Source: Lentimonas sp002292345 (GTDB lineage Bacteria > Verrucomicrobiota > Verrucomicrobiia > Opitutales > Coraliomargaritaceae). Taken from it: a DNA stretch of 32,637 bases. The number at the start of each line of letters is the position of its first letter. The first letter of the stretch is position 1. Both the position numbers and the translations under genes were made by a program. The stretch spans positions 1 through 32,637 of the forward strand of contig CAXLMP010000043.1 of the NCBI GenBank assembly GCA_964187655.1. The letters are read 5' to 3'. The notes below the pieces were generated by a model, which saw only the letters and a list, made by a program, of their open reading frames with translations, was not told where the DNA came from and made no database searches. Below are positions 7,410 to 16,657 of this stretch, piece after piece.

Positions 7410-10400
7410 ATGAAGAACTCTGAATTCTCAGGCCCACGTTACTGGAAAAGCCTCGACGATCTAGCGGAAACTCCCGCGTTTACAGATTGGGTCGAGCGCG
7501 AATTCCCCGCCGGCGCTTCCGATATGGAAGGTGTCAACCGTCGTCACTTCATGAAAGTGATGGCTGCATCCTTTGGTCTTGCTGGCCTAGGTATGGCAGG
7601 TTGCCGTCGACCAGAACAAAATATTCTCCCTTACTCTAAGCAACCTGAAAATGTGATTCCAGGTGTGCCGGTCTATTATACGTCCTCGATGCCGAGTGCG
7701 CGTGATAATGTGCCAGTGATCGTTGAGACGCATACAGGTCGTCCAACTAAGATCGAGGGCAACCCAAGCTTCACGCCTTACGGCGGTGCCACGACTGTTT
7801 ATACACAGGCGAGCATCTTGGATCTGTATGATCCAGACCGTGCGACGAAGAGCAAACAGGGGGGAGTGACACTTTCTCCTGCTGCTGTTCGCGATCGCCT
7901 CGAAGCAATTCGCAAAGCACATGGTGCAAATCAAGGTAAGGGCCTCGTGTTTCTGGCTGAGCCGAGCACATCACCAAGTCGAGCTGCATTGGTTAAACAG
8001 ATCAAGCAAGCCTTCCCGCAGGCAACTTGGACAGAGAATACCGCAATCGACCAAAGCACTTCCGAGCAAGCTGCGTTAGCAGTATTTGGCAAGTCACTAC
8101 GCGCACTTCCTGAATTTACTAAAGCGCAACGAGTCCTCGCACTCGACGCGGAGTTCCTCATTAATGCCGATGGTTCTTTGAGCCAAGCGCGCGACTTCAC
8201 CAAGACTCGTAAGGTCAAGGCTTCGAAGGATGCGAGCAAGATGAGCCGCCTTTACTCGGTCGAGAGCACGTTGACATCGACTGGCTCTATGGCTGATCAC
8301 CGTCTCCGCCTTAGCTCTAGCCAGATGGGCGCATTTATCGCTCAAGTCGGTGCGGCAATTCTCAAAAAGAAGCATGTCGGTGGTCCTTTGGCAGCTGAAC
8401 TGGCTAAGGTCGGCGCTTCGCTTAAGGTCGACGCTCAATGGGTCGACGCTTGCGCGACTGACTTAGTTGACCATGCTGGCCACTCATTAATCGTTGCTGG
8501 TGAGCACCTTCCAAAGGCTGTCCACGCGATCGTCATTGCGATTAACGAAGCACTTTCTGCTCCGATCAAGTATGTCGAAGTGCCTGCTGCAGAGCAGGGT
8601 ATCGCAGTTGCCGCAGCTCGCCTGAATCAAGGTGATGTTAAGACACTCGTTATCCTTGGTGGTAACCCGGTCTATGACGCACCGATCGATCTGAACTGGC
8701 CCGAAGCTCAAGCAAAAGCAGCTGAGAGCATCTACATTGGTGGTTCGATAAATGAAACTTCTGAGGCCGCAAACCTCTTCATTGCACGCTCTCATTACTT
8801 AGAGTCTTGGGGCGATGGTCGCACATTCGATGGCACACTGGTTCCGGTACAGCCGATGATTGAGCCACTGTTCGATACTTTCAATGATTTGGAAGTATTG
8901 GCACGCCTCGCAGGTGCGGCCGTTACGGATGGATACTCGATCGCACAAGCGACATTCGCTGCACAGGGTGGTAGCGATTATAACAAATTCCTCAGTGACG
9001 GTGTACTTGAAGGTTCTGCGTACAAGGCAGTCTCACCTCAAATCGATTTCGCTGTCGTCAAGTTGGACGGCTTGACTGCTTACGAGCTCAGCGCGGATAA
9101 GCTCGAAGTTCGTTTTGCACCGAGTTCACACGCTTATGATGGTAGCTTCGCTAACAATGGGTGGATGATGGAGTGTCCAGATCCGATCACCAAGTTAACT
9201 TGGGATAATGCGATCCAGATTAGCCCAACACTTGCGAAGGAACTCGAAAGTACTCAAGGTATTCAGATTTTCCCGTCCAAAAAGCCTATGAATAAGGACA
9301 GTGAGTTCTTTAAGGCGGCTAAGGGCACACTTCAAACCAACAAAGCGAACTTCCGCCGCGGAAAAGAAGACGCGGTTGTTGTCGAATTGACTGTTAACGG
9401 CGTCACGATTGAAGCGCCGATCCATGTTGTTCCGGGTCTTGCGAACTATACCGTAGTGCTGCCACTCGGGATGGGCCGCAAGGTAGTCGGTCGGGTTGGT
9501 CAAGGTGTTGGATTTGATGCCTATGCGGTCCGTACCTCTGCTAGCCTTGGTTGCGCACTCGGGGCCTCGATCAAACTGACTGAAAAGACATACCACCTCG
9601 CGAATACCCAAGAGCACTGGTCGATGGAAGGCCGCGCGCTGGTGCGCGAAAACACCGCTGCGGGTTATGCTGAAAAACCAGATTTCGTTAACAAGATCGG
9701 TGTCGAGTCACACGCTCCATCGAACTACGCGAAAGATGCCGATAAATCGCTTCAAGAGAAGTCGGTCAACCAGTACCGTGGTAACTCTGCTTATGAGCAC
9801 CCTTCATTCTCCAAGCCGCTTCCGAACGTAAAAGTTTGGAAGGACAATGAGGACAAATTTCCGATCCCGCAGCAGTGGGGGATGGCAATAGATTTGAATA
9901 GCTGTATTGGTTGTACGGCTTGTGTCGTTGCCTGCCAAAGTGAGAATAATGTGCCAATCGTTGGTAAAGATCAGGTCCTTCGCGGACGTGAGATGCACTG
10001 GATGCGTATTGACCGTTATTTCTCAGCTGAGAAATACGATCAGACTGAAGTGCCAGACGACGTGCAGGTGTCCTTCATGGGCATGATGTGTCAGCACTGT
10101 GAAAATGCACCGTGTGAGCAGGTTTGCCCTGTGAATGCGACGGTGCATGATTCTTCCGGTCTGAACACTATGGCTTACAACCGTTGCGTCGGCACCCGCT
10201 ATTGCGCGAATAATTGCCCGTATAAGGTGCGGCGCTTCAACTTCTTCGATTGGAACAAGCGTCAGATTGGTGAAGTTTACAAGGGACCACTCGGCCCTGT
10301 TGATGAGCCAGAACTTGGGAAAATGCAGGCTAACCCAAATGTCACTGTGCGTATGCGCGGCGTCATGGAGAAGTGCACATTCTGCACGCAGCGGATCGAA

Positions 10401-10868
10401 GCTGCTAAGATCGAGCAAAAGCGTCTCGCTGGAGCTTCCGATGATATTCGTATCGCGGATGGTAACATCAAGGTCGCTTGCCAACAGGCTTGCCCAACCG
10501 ATGCTATCACCTTTGGTGATATCTCAGATGCGGACTCGGAAGTCTCTCAGATGAAGGCAAGTGACCGTAATTACTCGGTGCTTGGTTACTTGAATGCACG
10601 TCCTCGTACCACTTACTTGGCTCGTCTGCGTAACCCGAATCCTGAAATGCCGGATGCCTACGAAAAACCATACGCCTACGCTCAATACGACGAGCGATAT
10701 GGACATGGAAGTCATGGTGACGACCACGGTGGTGATCATGGCGCAGGGCACGATGCTCATGGCAGCGACGACCACGGTGCAAGCCACGATTCCCATGCAG
10801 CACCTACGCATGATGATCACGGTCACGACCATTCCTCCCACTCTGAAGAAGCGCATCCCGCTCACTAA
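7410..10868 (+). CDS. actB: ACIII subunit B, molybdopterin-like/iron-sulfur fusion
   Basis: The 1152-residue ActB fuses a molybdopterin-oxidoreductase-like domain (about 70-800; in ACIII it carries no Mo cofactor) to a four-cluster ferredoxin domain (about 820-1080). The N-terminus holds a twin-arginine motif NRRHFMKVM (43-51) and a lipobox-like GMAGC with Cys65, so it is probably a Tat-exported lipoprotein. Cluster cysteines are CIGCTACVVAC (832-842), CQHCENAPCEQVC (894-906), CVGTRYCANNC (926-936), CTFC (989-992) and CQQAC (1024-1028). Residues 1098-1152 form an unusual tail with 16 His among Asp, Gly and Ser, which could bind metal. Clusters contact the ActA hemes and the NrfD-like ActC. 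The actC start follows 24 bases after the stop. Confidence 0.95.
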   Translation: MKNSEFSGPRYWKSLDDLAETPAFTDWVEREFPAGASDMEGVNRRHFMKVMAASFGLAGLGMAGCRRPEQNILPYSKQPENVIPGVPVYYTSSMPSARDNVPVIVETHTGRPTKIEGNPSFTPYGGATTVYTQASILDLYDPDRATKSKQGGVTLSPAAVRDRLEAIRKAHGANQGKGLVFLAEPSTSPSRAALVKQIKQAFPQATWTENTAIDQSTSEQAALAVFGKSLRALPEFTKAQRVLALDAEFLINADGSLSQARDFTKTRKVKASKDASKMSRLYSVESTLTSTGSMADHRLRLSSSQMGAFIAQVGAAILKKKHVGGPLAAELAKVGASLKVDAQWVDACATDLVDHAGHSLIVAGEHLPKAVHAIVIAINEALSAPIKYVEVPAAEQGIAVAAARLNQGDVKTLVILGGNPVYDAPIDLNWPEAQAKAAESIYIGGSINETSEAANLFIARSHYLESWGDGRTFDGTLVPVQPMIEPLFDTFNDLEVLARLAGAAVTDGYSIAQATFAAQGGSDYNKFLSDGVLEGSAYKAVSPQIDFAVVKLDGLTAYELSADKLEVRFAPSSHAYDGSFANNGWMMECPDPITKLTWDNAIQISPTLAKELESTQGIQIFPSKKPMNKDSEFFKAAKGTLQTNKANFRRGKEDAVVVELTVNGVTIEAPIHVVPGLANYTVVLPLGMGRKVVGRVGQGVGFDAYAVRTSASLGCALGASIKLTEKTYHLANTQEHWSMEGRALVRENTAAGYAEKPDFVNKIGVESHAPSNYAKDADKSLQEKSVNQYRGNSAYEHPSFSKPLPNVKVWKDNEDKFPIPQQWGMAIDLNSCIGCTACVVACQSENNVPIVGKDQVLRGREMHWMRIDRYFSAEKYDQTEVPDDVQVSFMGMMCQHCENAPCEQVCPVNATVHDSSGLNTMAYNRCVGTRYCANNCPYKVRRFNFFDWNKRQIGEVYKGPLGPVDEPELGKMQANPNVTVRMRGVMEKCTFCTQRIEAAKIEQKRLAGASDDIRIADGNIKVACQQACPTDAITFGDISDADSEVSQMKASDRNYSVLGYLNARPRTTYLARLRNPNPEMPDAYEKPYAYAQYDERYGHGSHGDDHGGDHGAGHDAHGSDDHGASHDSHAAPTHDDHGHDHSSHSEEAHPAH

Positions 10869-10892
10869 TTTCTAACTTGCGAACCTATTAAA

Positions 10893-12392
10893 ATGGCTAC
10901 GACTACTCAAGAGAGTTCATTGGACGCGACACAGGCTGCTTTGTTGGCTAAAGTGCAACCAGCTGAGTTCCACGAACAGCCCCTTGTCACGAATGATCGT
11001 GATTTCAACTGGGTCACTGATAAGATCTGCCGCATCGTCGAGACGAAAACCCCGATGTGGTGGTGGGTCTGTATGGCGATTGCGTTGGTGACTGCATCCT
11101 TCACTGGTATGGGCCTCCTTTGGCTTGTCAGTTCTGGTGTCGGTGTGTGGGGATTGGCAAATCCTATTAACTGGGGCTGGGCGATTGTTAACTTCGTCTT
11201 CTGGATTGGTATTGGCCACGCCGGGACGTTGATTTCCGCTGTCCTTTGTTTGTTAAAGCAGGGTTGGCGAACCTCGATTAATCGAGCCGCTGAGGCGATG
11301 ACGATTTTTGCGGTGGTCTGCGCGGGTATCTTTCCGTTGTTCCACGTTGGTCGTGTCTGGTTTGCTTGGTGGTTGTTCCCGCTGCCAAATTCCAACGGCA
11401 TCTGGCCGCAGTTTCGCTCTCCATTGGAATGGGACGTATTCGCGGTTTCCACTTACGGAACAGTCTCAGTGCTGTTCTGGTACATGGGCATGATTCCTGA
11501 CCTAGGAGTGCTTCGCGACCGTGCGATCCAACGTCTTACTAAAAGTGCTTACGAAGGTTGTGGCTTCATGACTAAAGGTATGGATGTTTTTCGTAAATAT
11601 TTCTATGGGGTGGCTGCCATGGGCTGGCGCAATGCTGGTAACCACTGGCGCAACTACGAGATGGCTTACCTCGTGCTTGCTGGTATTTCCACTCCGCTGG
11701 TTCTTTCGGTGCATACCATCGTCTCCTTTGACTTCGCCCTTGCGGTGTTGCCGGGTTGGCACACTACGATCTTCCCACCATATTTCGTGGCGGGTGCGAT
11801 TTTCTCGGGTTTCGGTATGGTGCTGACCTTGATGCTTCCACTGCGTGCGCTGTACGGTCTGCATGATCTCATCACACAGCGTCACATCGACAACATGTGT
11901 AAGATTTGCTTAGGCACTGGTTCGATCGTTGGTTACGCTTACATCATGGAGTTTTTCATCGCTTGGTATGGTGCGAATCCATATGAGAGCTTCGCTTTCA
12001 TCAATCGTGCGTTCGGCCAATACTGGTGGGCTTACTTGATGATGTTCAGTTGCAACGTGTTCACTCCTCAGCTCTTCTGGTTCAAGAAGGTGCGCTGCAA
12101 CACTGCGATGGTTTGGGTCATGTCGATCTTCATTAATATCGGTATGTGGTTTGAGCGTTTCGTGATCACTGTAACTTCACTGGCAAATGACTTTATGCCA
12201 AGTAGTTGGGGTTACTACTCACCGACAATGGTCGATATTTTAACTTTCTTCGGCACCTTTGGTTTATTCAGTGTGTTATTTCTATTATTCCTACGCTTCC
12301 TGCCAATTATGCCGATCGCTGAAGTTAAATTTGTGATGCCTGCGGCAGATCCGCATGGGCACGACGATGATGAAAATGGAGGCCAACACTAA
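10893..12392 (+). CDS. actC: ACIII subunit C, NrfD/PsrC-like quinol-binding membrane protein
   Basis: This is a 499-residue polytopic protein of the NrfD/PsrC family with about ten membrane helices between residues 55 and 480. In ACIII, ActC holds the quinol-oxidation site on the periplasmic side and passes electrons to the iron-sulfur clusters of ActB. The conserved FHVGRVWFAWWLFPLPN stretch (near 150-166) and GISTPLVLSVHTIVSFDFA (near 264-282) are typical of the family. The C-terminus ends in a small His/Asp-rich tail (DPHGHDDDENGGQH), echoing the tail of ActB. The stop overlaps the actD start by one base (TAATG), pointing to translational coupling. Confidence 0.95.
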   Translation: MATTTQESSLDATQAALLAKVQPAEFHEQPLVTNDRDFNWVTDKICRIVETKTPMWWWVCMAIALVTASFTGMGLLWLVSSGVGVWGLANPINWGWAIVNFVFWIGIGHAGTLISAVLCLLKQGWRTSINRAAEAMTIFAVVCAGIFPLFHVGRVWFAWWLFPLPNSNGIWPQFRSPLEWDVFAVSTYGTVSVLFWYMGMIPDLGVLRDRAIQRLTKSAYEGCGFMTKGMDVFRKYFYGVAAMGWRNAGNHWRNYEMAYLVLAGISTPLVLSVHTIVSFDFALAVLPGWHTTIFPPYFVAGAIFSGFGMVLTLMLPLRALYGLHDLITQRHIDNMCKICLGTGSIVGYAYIMEFFIAWYGANPYESFAFINRAFGQYWWAYLMMFSCNVFTPQLFWFKKVRCNTAMVWVMSIFINIGMWFERFVITVTSLANDFMPSSWGYYSPTMVDILTFFGTFGLFSVLFLLFLRFLPIMPIAEVKFVMPAADPHGHDDDENGGQH

Positions 12393-12928
12393 TGTCTGAA
12401 TCTGAAACACACGGAATTCTCGCAACCTTCCCCGATACACCTGCTTTCTTCCATGCGGCGGAAAAAGTGAGGGATGCTGGTTACAAAAAATGGGATACGT
12501 ATTCATCGTTCCCGGTTCACGGCATGCCTGAGGCGCAAGGTCAGGGGCGTTCGAAGGTGCCTATATTCACCTTTTGTGGTGGTATCACAGGGTTCTCTCT
12601 CGGCACCATCATCGTCTGGTTCATGAATTCTTATAACTACCCGCTCATCATCGGTGGTCAGCCTTTCTTCAGTTTGGTTTTCCCATTCCCGATTATGTAT
12701 GAGCTGACCATTCTGTTGTCCGCTTTCGGGACACTCGGTGGTATGTTTATTACAAATTTGCTGCCTCAGCACTATAACCCTCTTTTCAATAACGAAAAGT
12801 TCCTAGAGGTCTCTGGTGATCGTCTCATCATCGCTATTGAAGCGCGTGATTCGAAGTTTGATCCGGTCGCCACACGTCAATTCCTAGAGGAAATTGGTGG
12901 AACCGACATCGAGGAGGTCTCAGCGTAG
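12392..12928 (+). CDS. actD: ACIII subunit D (DUF3341)
   Basis: This 178-residue protein is the DUF3341-type ActD subunit. Its N-terminal cytosolic part (1-50) begins with the typical GILATFPDTPAFFHAAEKV motif and contains TYSSFPVHGMPEA. Two membrane helices follow (about 54-75 and 94-117), then a cytosolic C-terminal domain. Two-helix ActD packs against ActC and ActF and has no cofactor. The start overlaps the actC stop, and actE follows after nine bases, placing it in the core operon order. Confidence 0.92.
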   Translation: MSESETHGILATFPDTPAFFHAAEKVRDAGYKKWDTYSSFPVHGMPEAQGQGRSKVPIFTFCGGITGFSLGTIIVWFMNSYNYPLIIGGQPFFSLVFPFPIMYELTILLSAFGTLGGMFITNLLPQHYNPLFNNEKFLEVSGDRLIIAIEARDSKFDPVATRQFLEEIGGTDIEEVSA

Positions 12929-12937
12929 AACAGTATC

Positions 12938-13591
12938 ATGCGTATCTTTTTAGCACTTTATGTTTTTGCGATCGTTGCAACGGTGTCGATTCTCGGCTTC
13001 CGTGGCTCGAATAGCACAAAACCACCACTCGAAGTCTTCCCCGACATGGATCGTCAAGCGCGCTATAAGCCGCAGGCAGAAAACGAGTTTTTTAGCGATG
13101 GTCGTAATGATCGCCCGGTACCAGCCAAGACGGTTGCTCGTGGTAATTACTTCAACCAAGCAGAGGTTTTTTCTGCTGGGTTTGAAGATAAGACACTCGG
13201 CGACACGGCCTACAATCAAGGTAAGGCGGCTGATGGCACGTTCGTTAAGACTGTGCCACTCGAAGTGAGCCACGCACTCATGGCTGAAGGCAAGGCAAAG
13301 TATGACATCTTTTGCACCGTCTGCCACGGTGCAGCTGGCGACGGTAATGGTGTGACTAAGCCATACGGCGTGCTCGCCGCGAGCTATCACGACGATCGTC
13401 TACGCGGTGTTGAAGATGGCTACATTTTTGATGTCATCACCAACGGTAAGGGGCTCATGCTTCCTTTGGATGGTAGTATTTCTCCCGAAGAACGTTGGGC
13501 GATCGTCCTGTATGTTCGGGCATTGCAGCGCTCACAACACGCTAACGCTAAGGATCTCTCCGAAGCACAACGCACAGAGTTAGGATTTTAA
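12938..13591 (+). CDS. actE: ACIII subunit E, monoheme cytochrome c
   Basis: This 217-residue membrane-anchored cytochrome c has an N-terminal anchor at residues 2-21, a linker with ACIII-typical sequence around PPLEVFPDMDRQ, one heme motif CTVCH (126-130) and a likely axial methionine at 174 (GLMLPLDG). The tail WAIVLYVRALQRSQHA is typical of ActE. The subunit is the likely exit point for electrons from the ActA heme chain to a downstream acceptor. In this operon the candidate acceptors are the CcoO- and CcoP-like cytochromes encoded 3 kb downstream. actF begins four bases after the stop. Confidence 0.93.
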   Translation: MRIFLALYVFAIVATVSILGFRGSNSTKPPLEVFPDMDRQARYKPQAENEFFSDGRNDRPVPAKTVARGNYFNQAEVFSAGFEDKTLGDTAYNQGKAADGTFVKTVPLEVSHALMAEGKAKYDIFCTVCHGAAGDGNGVTKPYGVLAASYHDDRLRGVEDGYIFDVITNGKGLMLPLDGSISPEERWAIVLYVRALQRSQHANAKDLSEAQRTELGF

Positions 13592-13595
13592 TACT

Positions 13596-14870
13596 ATGAG
13601 TTCGGACGCACATCACGCTCAAGCAAACAAAGTCGGGAGTATCGCTCTCATTGTTGGCCTCATCGGCATCGCACTGGCTGCGATTGGCCTACTACAAGGT
13701 TGGAACGAAGGTGACGCACGCCCATTTATGGGTTGGCTCCTCGGTATCGGTTTCTGGATGTCTATCGCTATCGGCATGACATTCCTTACTTTGATCTGGT
13801 ATGTGTTTTACGCACGCTGGCCAGTTATCATCCGCCGTCAATGTGAGCACGGCATGGCAGCATTCCCATGGTTGCTGCTGCTCTTTCTGCCATTATTAGC
13901 TATTCCGCTTTTTCACGAGAATCCTGGTCTGCTTTGGAAATGGATGAGTGGGCTCAATGAACTACCAGGTCATGGTACGGTCGGTGAAGATGCAATCTAC
14001 ACCTGGAAGCAGCCTTACCTGAATATTAATTTCTTTGTCGTCCGTGTATTCGCTGTCTTTGGTGCATTCATCCTCATCACGAGCCTACTGCGCAAGTGGT
14101 CGTTCGATACCGATAAGACTGGCGATATCAAGAACACCACGAAGGCACATGCGCTGTCTTCAGTTGGGCTCTTTATTTGCGCGGTTGCAATGACGCTCGG
14201 TGCGATTGATTGGTTCAAATCGCTCGAATACCACTGGTTCTCAACTATGTATGGTGTGTGGTTCTTTGCCGCATGTATGCGTGCTGCACTTGCCATCTTG
14301 GTCATCCTGACTGTGGTGCTTGCATCGAAGGGCTATCTGAAAGGGATTTTGAAGCAAGCGCACCGTTACGATCTGAGTTGCTTGATGCTGACGTTCACTA
14401 TTTTCTGGGCTTACATCAGTTTCTCTCAGTATTTTTTGATCTACAGTGCAAATATTCCGGAAGAAACTTTCTGGTATAATCTGCGCGAGATGAACTTTGA
14501 TGGCACTACCAATTCTTGGTGGTGGGTGAGCATGGGCTTGATTTTTGGACACTTCCTCACCCCGTTCCTTTGTCTGCTTTGGTATAAGACTAAGACAGTT
14601 GTTTGGCGCACCGTTGCGATCTCAGTCTGGATTCTAACTTTTCACCTGCTGGATCTCTACTGGAATATCATTCCCGGTAAGCTTGTTAACCCAGACGCGC
14701 ACGCAGCGGGTTACTTGGTTCGCCAGTTCTCGGTCAATTGGGTGGATATCGCATCACTCGTTGGTATCGGCGGCATTTGCATTTATGCATTCTGCCGCAG
14801 CACCAAGAAAGCCGAACCGATTCCTATTCGTGACCCGAATATCGCAATTTCCATCAACTACTCTGAGTAA
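13596..14870 (+). CDS. actF: ACIII subunit F, NrfD-like membrane protein
   Basis: This 424-residue polytopic protein has about ten membrane helices. ActF is the second NrfD-like subunit, a divergent paralogue of ActC that pairs with it in the membrane and has been proposed to take part in proton movement rather than quinol oxidation. Typical stretches include FYARWPVIIRRQCEHGMAAF, LKQAHRYDLSCLMLTFTIFW and HLLDLYWNIIPG. The length agrees with known ActF proteins. It is separated from actE by four bases and from the small 96-aa gene by six, so all belong to one transcript. Confidence 0.93.
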   Translation: MSSDAHHAQANKVGSIALIVGLIGIALAAIGLLQGWNEGDARPFMGWLLGIGFWMSIAIGMTFLTLIWYVFYARWPVIIRRQCEHGMAAFPWLLLLFLPLLAIPLFHENPGLLWKWMSGLNELPGHGTVGEDAIYTWKQPYLNINFFVVRVFAVFGAFILITSLLRKWSFDTDKTGDIKNTTKAHALSSVGLFICAVAMTLGAIDWFKSLEYHWFSTMYGVWFFAACMRAALAILVILTVVLASKGYLKGILKQAHRYDLSCLMLTFTIFWAYISFSQYFLIYSANIPEETFWYNLREMNFDGTTNSWWWVSMGLIFGHFLTPFLCLLWYKTKTVVWRTVAISVWILTFHLLDLYWNIIPGKLVNPDAHAAGYLVRQFSVNWVDIASLVGIGGICIYAFCRSTKKAEPIPIRDPNIAISINYSE

Positions 14871-14876
14871 TTTAAG

Positions 14877-15167
14877 ATGTCTCAACCAGAATTATCTACT
14901 AGCAGTCGCCTGCTCTCACTCGTCGGCATTATCGGCGCGATCTTAGCATTCGGTGCGATTCTTTTTGTCGCTTACTTGCCTAGCCGTCCGGATCCGATTG
15001 ATCAGGCTATTAATGAGGAGCGCCAAGCTAAGGCTGACGAAGCTCGCGCTGCAGGTGTCGCAAAGCTCGTCGGGTTCGAAGTCATCGATGCAGAAGCCGG
15101 CACCGTTCGTATCCCAATTGAGGATGCGATGGATTCGACCGTCGCGGGCTATAAAGCTGCGAAGTAA
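14877..15167 (+). CDS. Small one-TM protein between ACIII and the cbb3-like genes
   Basis: This 96-residue protein has one membrane helix (about 12-33), a charged, helical stretch (IDQAINEERQAKADEARAA) and a compact C-terminal segment ending in VRIPIEDAMDSTVAGYKAAK. I do not recognise a named family. The IPIEDAM segment resembles, from memory, short motifs in small proteins encoded near oxidase and ACIII loci. Its position, six bases after actF and 20 before the CcoN-like gene, suggests an accessory subunit bridging the two modules. Codon use and spacing support it as a real gene. Confidence 0.7.
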   Translation: MSQPELSTSSRLLSLVGIIGAILAFGAILFVAYLPSRPDPIDQAINEERQAKADEARAAGVAKLVGFEVIDAEAGTVRIPIEDAMDSTVAGYKAAK

Positions 15168-15187
15168 TCACTCGAAGCATTTTCTTA

Positions 15188-16657
15188 ATGAGCAACGCTC
15201 CTCAGTCCAATTCTCAATCCACTTCGACGGACGCCTGCGTGCGCACCGTGCTGAGTGAGATCGATGTGTCTATTCGGTTTCCGGCTCTATTCTTTGTGAT
15301 CGCCGCGATCCTCTGGCTGGTCGTCGGCACAGGCTTGACGTTGATCAATGCCTTACAGTCGTATCAGCCTAGCTTCATGTCAGGTTGCGAGTTCGTTACT
15401 TACGGTCGCCTCTATCCTGCTGCGACCAACGCGATGCTGTTTGGCTGGGGGTGCAATGTGATCTTTGCAATTGGGCTTTGGATTATGGCTCGCTTATCAT
15501 TGGCGCCAATTCGTAGCGGGGGAATGTTGATTGTCGCAGGGTTATTTTGGAATTTCGGTCTAAAGGTCGGTATCCTTGGCATCCTTGCGGGCGATTTGAC
15601 CGGGGCTGAGTTCTTGGAAATTCCGGGTTATGCAACACCGCTGCTATTGATTTCTTACGCGTTGATTGGCGCTTGGGGCATTCTGGCTTTCCGTGCTCGC
15701 CAAGGGCAGGGCGCGTATGTCTCACAATGGTACATCCTTGCTGCGTTTTTCTGGTTCCCGTGGATCTATATGATCGCTCAGTTCATGGTTGTGTGGTTCC
15801 CCGCACGTGGCGTGGTGCAGTCAATTACTAGTAGCTGGTTTGCCTATAGCTTCCAGAATCTGTGGCTCACACCAATGGCTTTAGCGACCGCGTATTACGT
15901 GATCCCTAAAGTGATTGGTCGTCCAATTCATTCTTATGCGCTGGCCTTGCTCGGTTTTGTTTCTCTAGCATTGCTTGGTAGTTGGACCGGTATGGTGCAG
16001 TTGATCGGTGGCCCGATTCCTGTTTGGATCAGTTCTGTGAGTATCGTTGCTGCGGTGATGATGGTGGTGCCTGCGATTACCGTGGCACTCAATTTGTATC
16101 TTTCCGTTAAAGGTGAACGTACCGCAGTATGGCGCAGTCCAGCGCTACGTTTCGTCATGTTTGGTGTTTTGTCTTATTTCTTTGCCAATATGATCGGTTC
16201 GTTGATGGCATTTCGATCGGTCAACGTGATCACACACTTTACAACTTTCTCGTTAGGCCAAAATCAGCACTTGGTTTATGGATTCTTCTCGATGGTGATG
16301 TTCGGTGGACTTTACTTTATGCTGCCTCGTTTAACCAATCGTGAGTGGCCGTCAGTCCGCTTGATTTACTGCCACTTCTGGGGCAGTGCGCTCGGTATTA
16401 CAATTGTTGTGGTGTCACTAATTTTCGGCGGTTGGCTTGCTGGCAATCAAATGAATGACGCTACGGTACCGTTCTTAGAGGTCGTTGAAAGCATGCTACC
16501 ATGGCTTAAAATTCATTCAATGGGTGTGGTTTTCGTAGCAATCGGTCATCTCGCCTTTATCATTAATTTCTTATGGATGTTATTCGCCACCGGCTTCATC
16601 CGTGCGAAACAAGGTCCTACATTGCTTGGGTCTGCTAACCAGGAGGGTGCAGCGTAA
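15188..16657 (+). CDS. CcoN-like (cbb3 subunit I) protein lacking all heme and copper ligands
   Basis: This 489-residue membrane protein aligns along its length with CcoN, the catalytic subunit of cbb3 cytochrome oxidase: GRLYPAATNAMLFG matches GRLRPLHTNAVIF, YYVIPKVIGRPIHSY matches YYFVPKQAERPVYSY, and THFTTFSLGQNQHLVYGF matches SHYTDWTIGHVHAGALGW. By Pseudomonas stutzeri CcoN numbering, every cofactor residue is replaced: low-spin heme His60 by Ala79; CuB ligands His207, His257 and His258 by Tyr220, Val270 and Gln271; cross-linked Tyr251 by Gly264; and heme ligands His345 and His347 by Gln358 and Gln360. The fold and about 12 helices seem intact, as is the reading frame, so this is not a decaying gene. 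It cannot bind the usual cofactors or reduce oxygen. It overlaps the CcoO-like gene by one base (TAATG). Confidence 0.9.
   Translation: MSNAPQSNSQSTSTDACVRTVLSEIDVSIRFPALFFVIAAILWLVVGTGLTLINALQSYQPSFMSGCEFVTYGRLYPAATNAMLFGWGCNVIFAIGLWIMARLSLAPIRSGGMLIVAGLFWNFGLKVGILGILAGDLTGAEFLEIPGYATPLLLISYALIGAWGILAFRARQGQGAYVSQWYILAAFFWFPWIYMIAQFMVVWFPARGVVQSITSSWFAYSFQNLWLTPMALATAYYVIPKVIGRPIHSYALALLGFVSLALLGSWTGMVQLIGGPIPVWISSVSIVAAVMMVVPAITVALNLYLSVKGERTAVWRSPALRFVMFGVLSYFFANMIGSLMAFRSVNVITHFTTFSLGQNQHLVYGFFSMVMFGGLYFMLPRLTNREWPSVRLIYCHFWGSALGITIVVVSLIFGGWLAGNQMNDATVPFLEVVESMLPWLKIHSMGVVFVAIGHLAFIINFLWMLFATGFIRAKQGPTLLGSANQEGAA

Noticed and set aside
7587..10865. Many long open frames antisense to or within actB, including His/Thr-rich ones at the 3' end
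   Set aside because: They follow the codon pattern of a long, well-identified gene; none has a start signal or a recognisable product.
15188..16657. Reading the CcoN-like protein as a working cbb3 oxidase
   Set aside because: None of the required His ligands is in place, so a catalytic oxidase label would be misleading.
15188..16657. The CcoN-like gene as a pseudogene
   Set aside because: The frame is intact, flanking motifs are conserved and it overlaps its neighbours as in a normal operon; substitutions are confined to specific positions rather than scattered stops or frameshifts.
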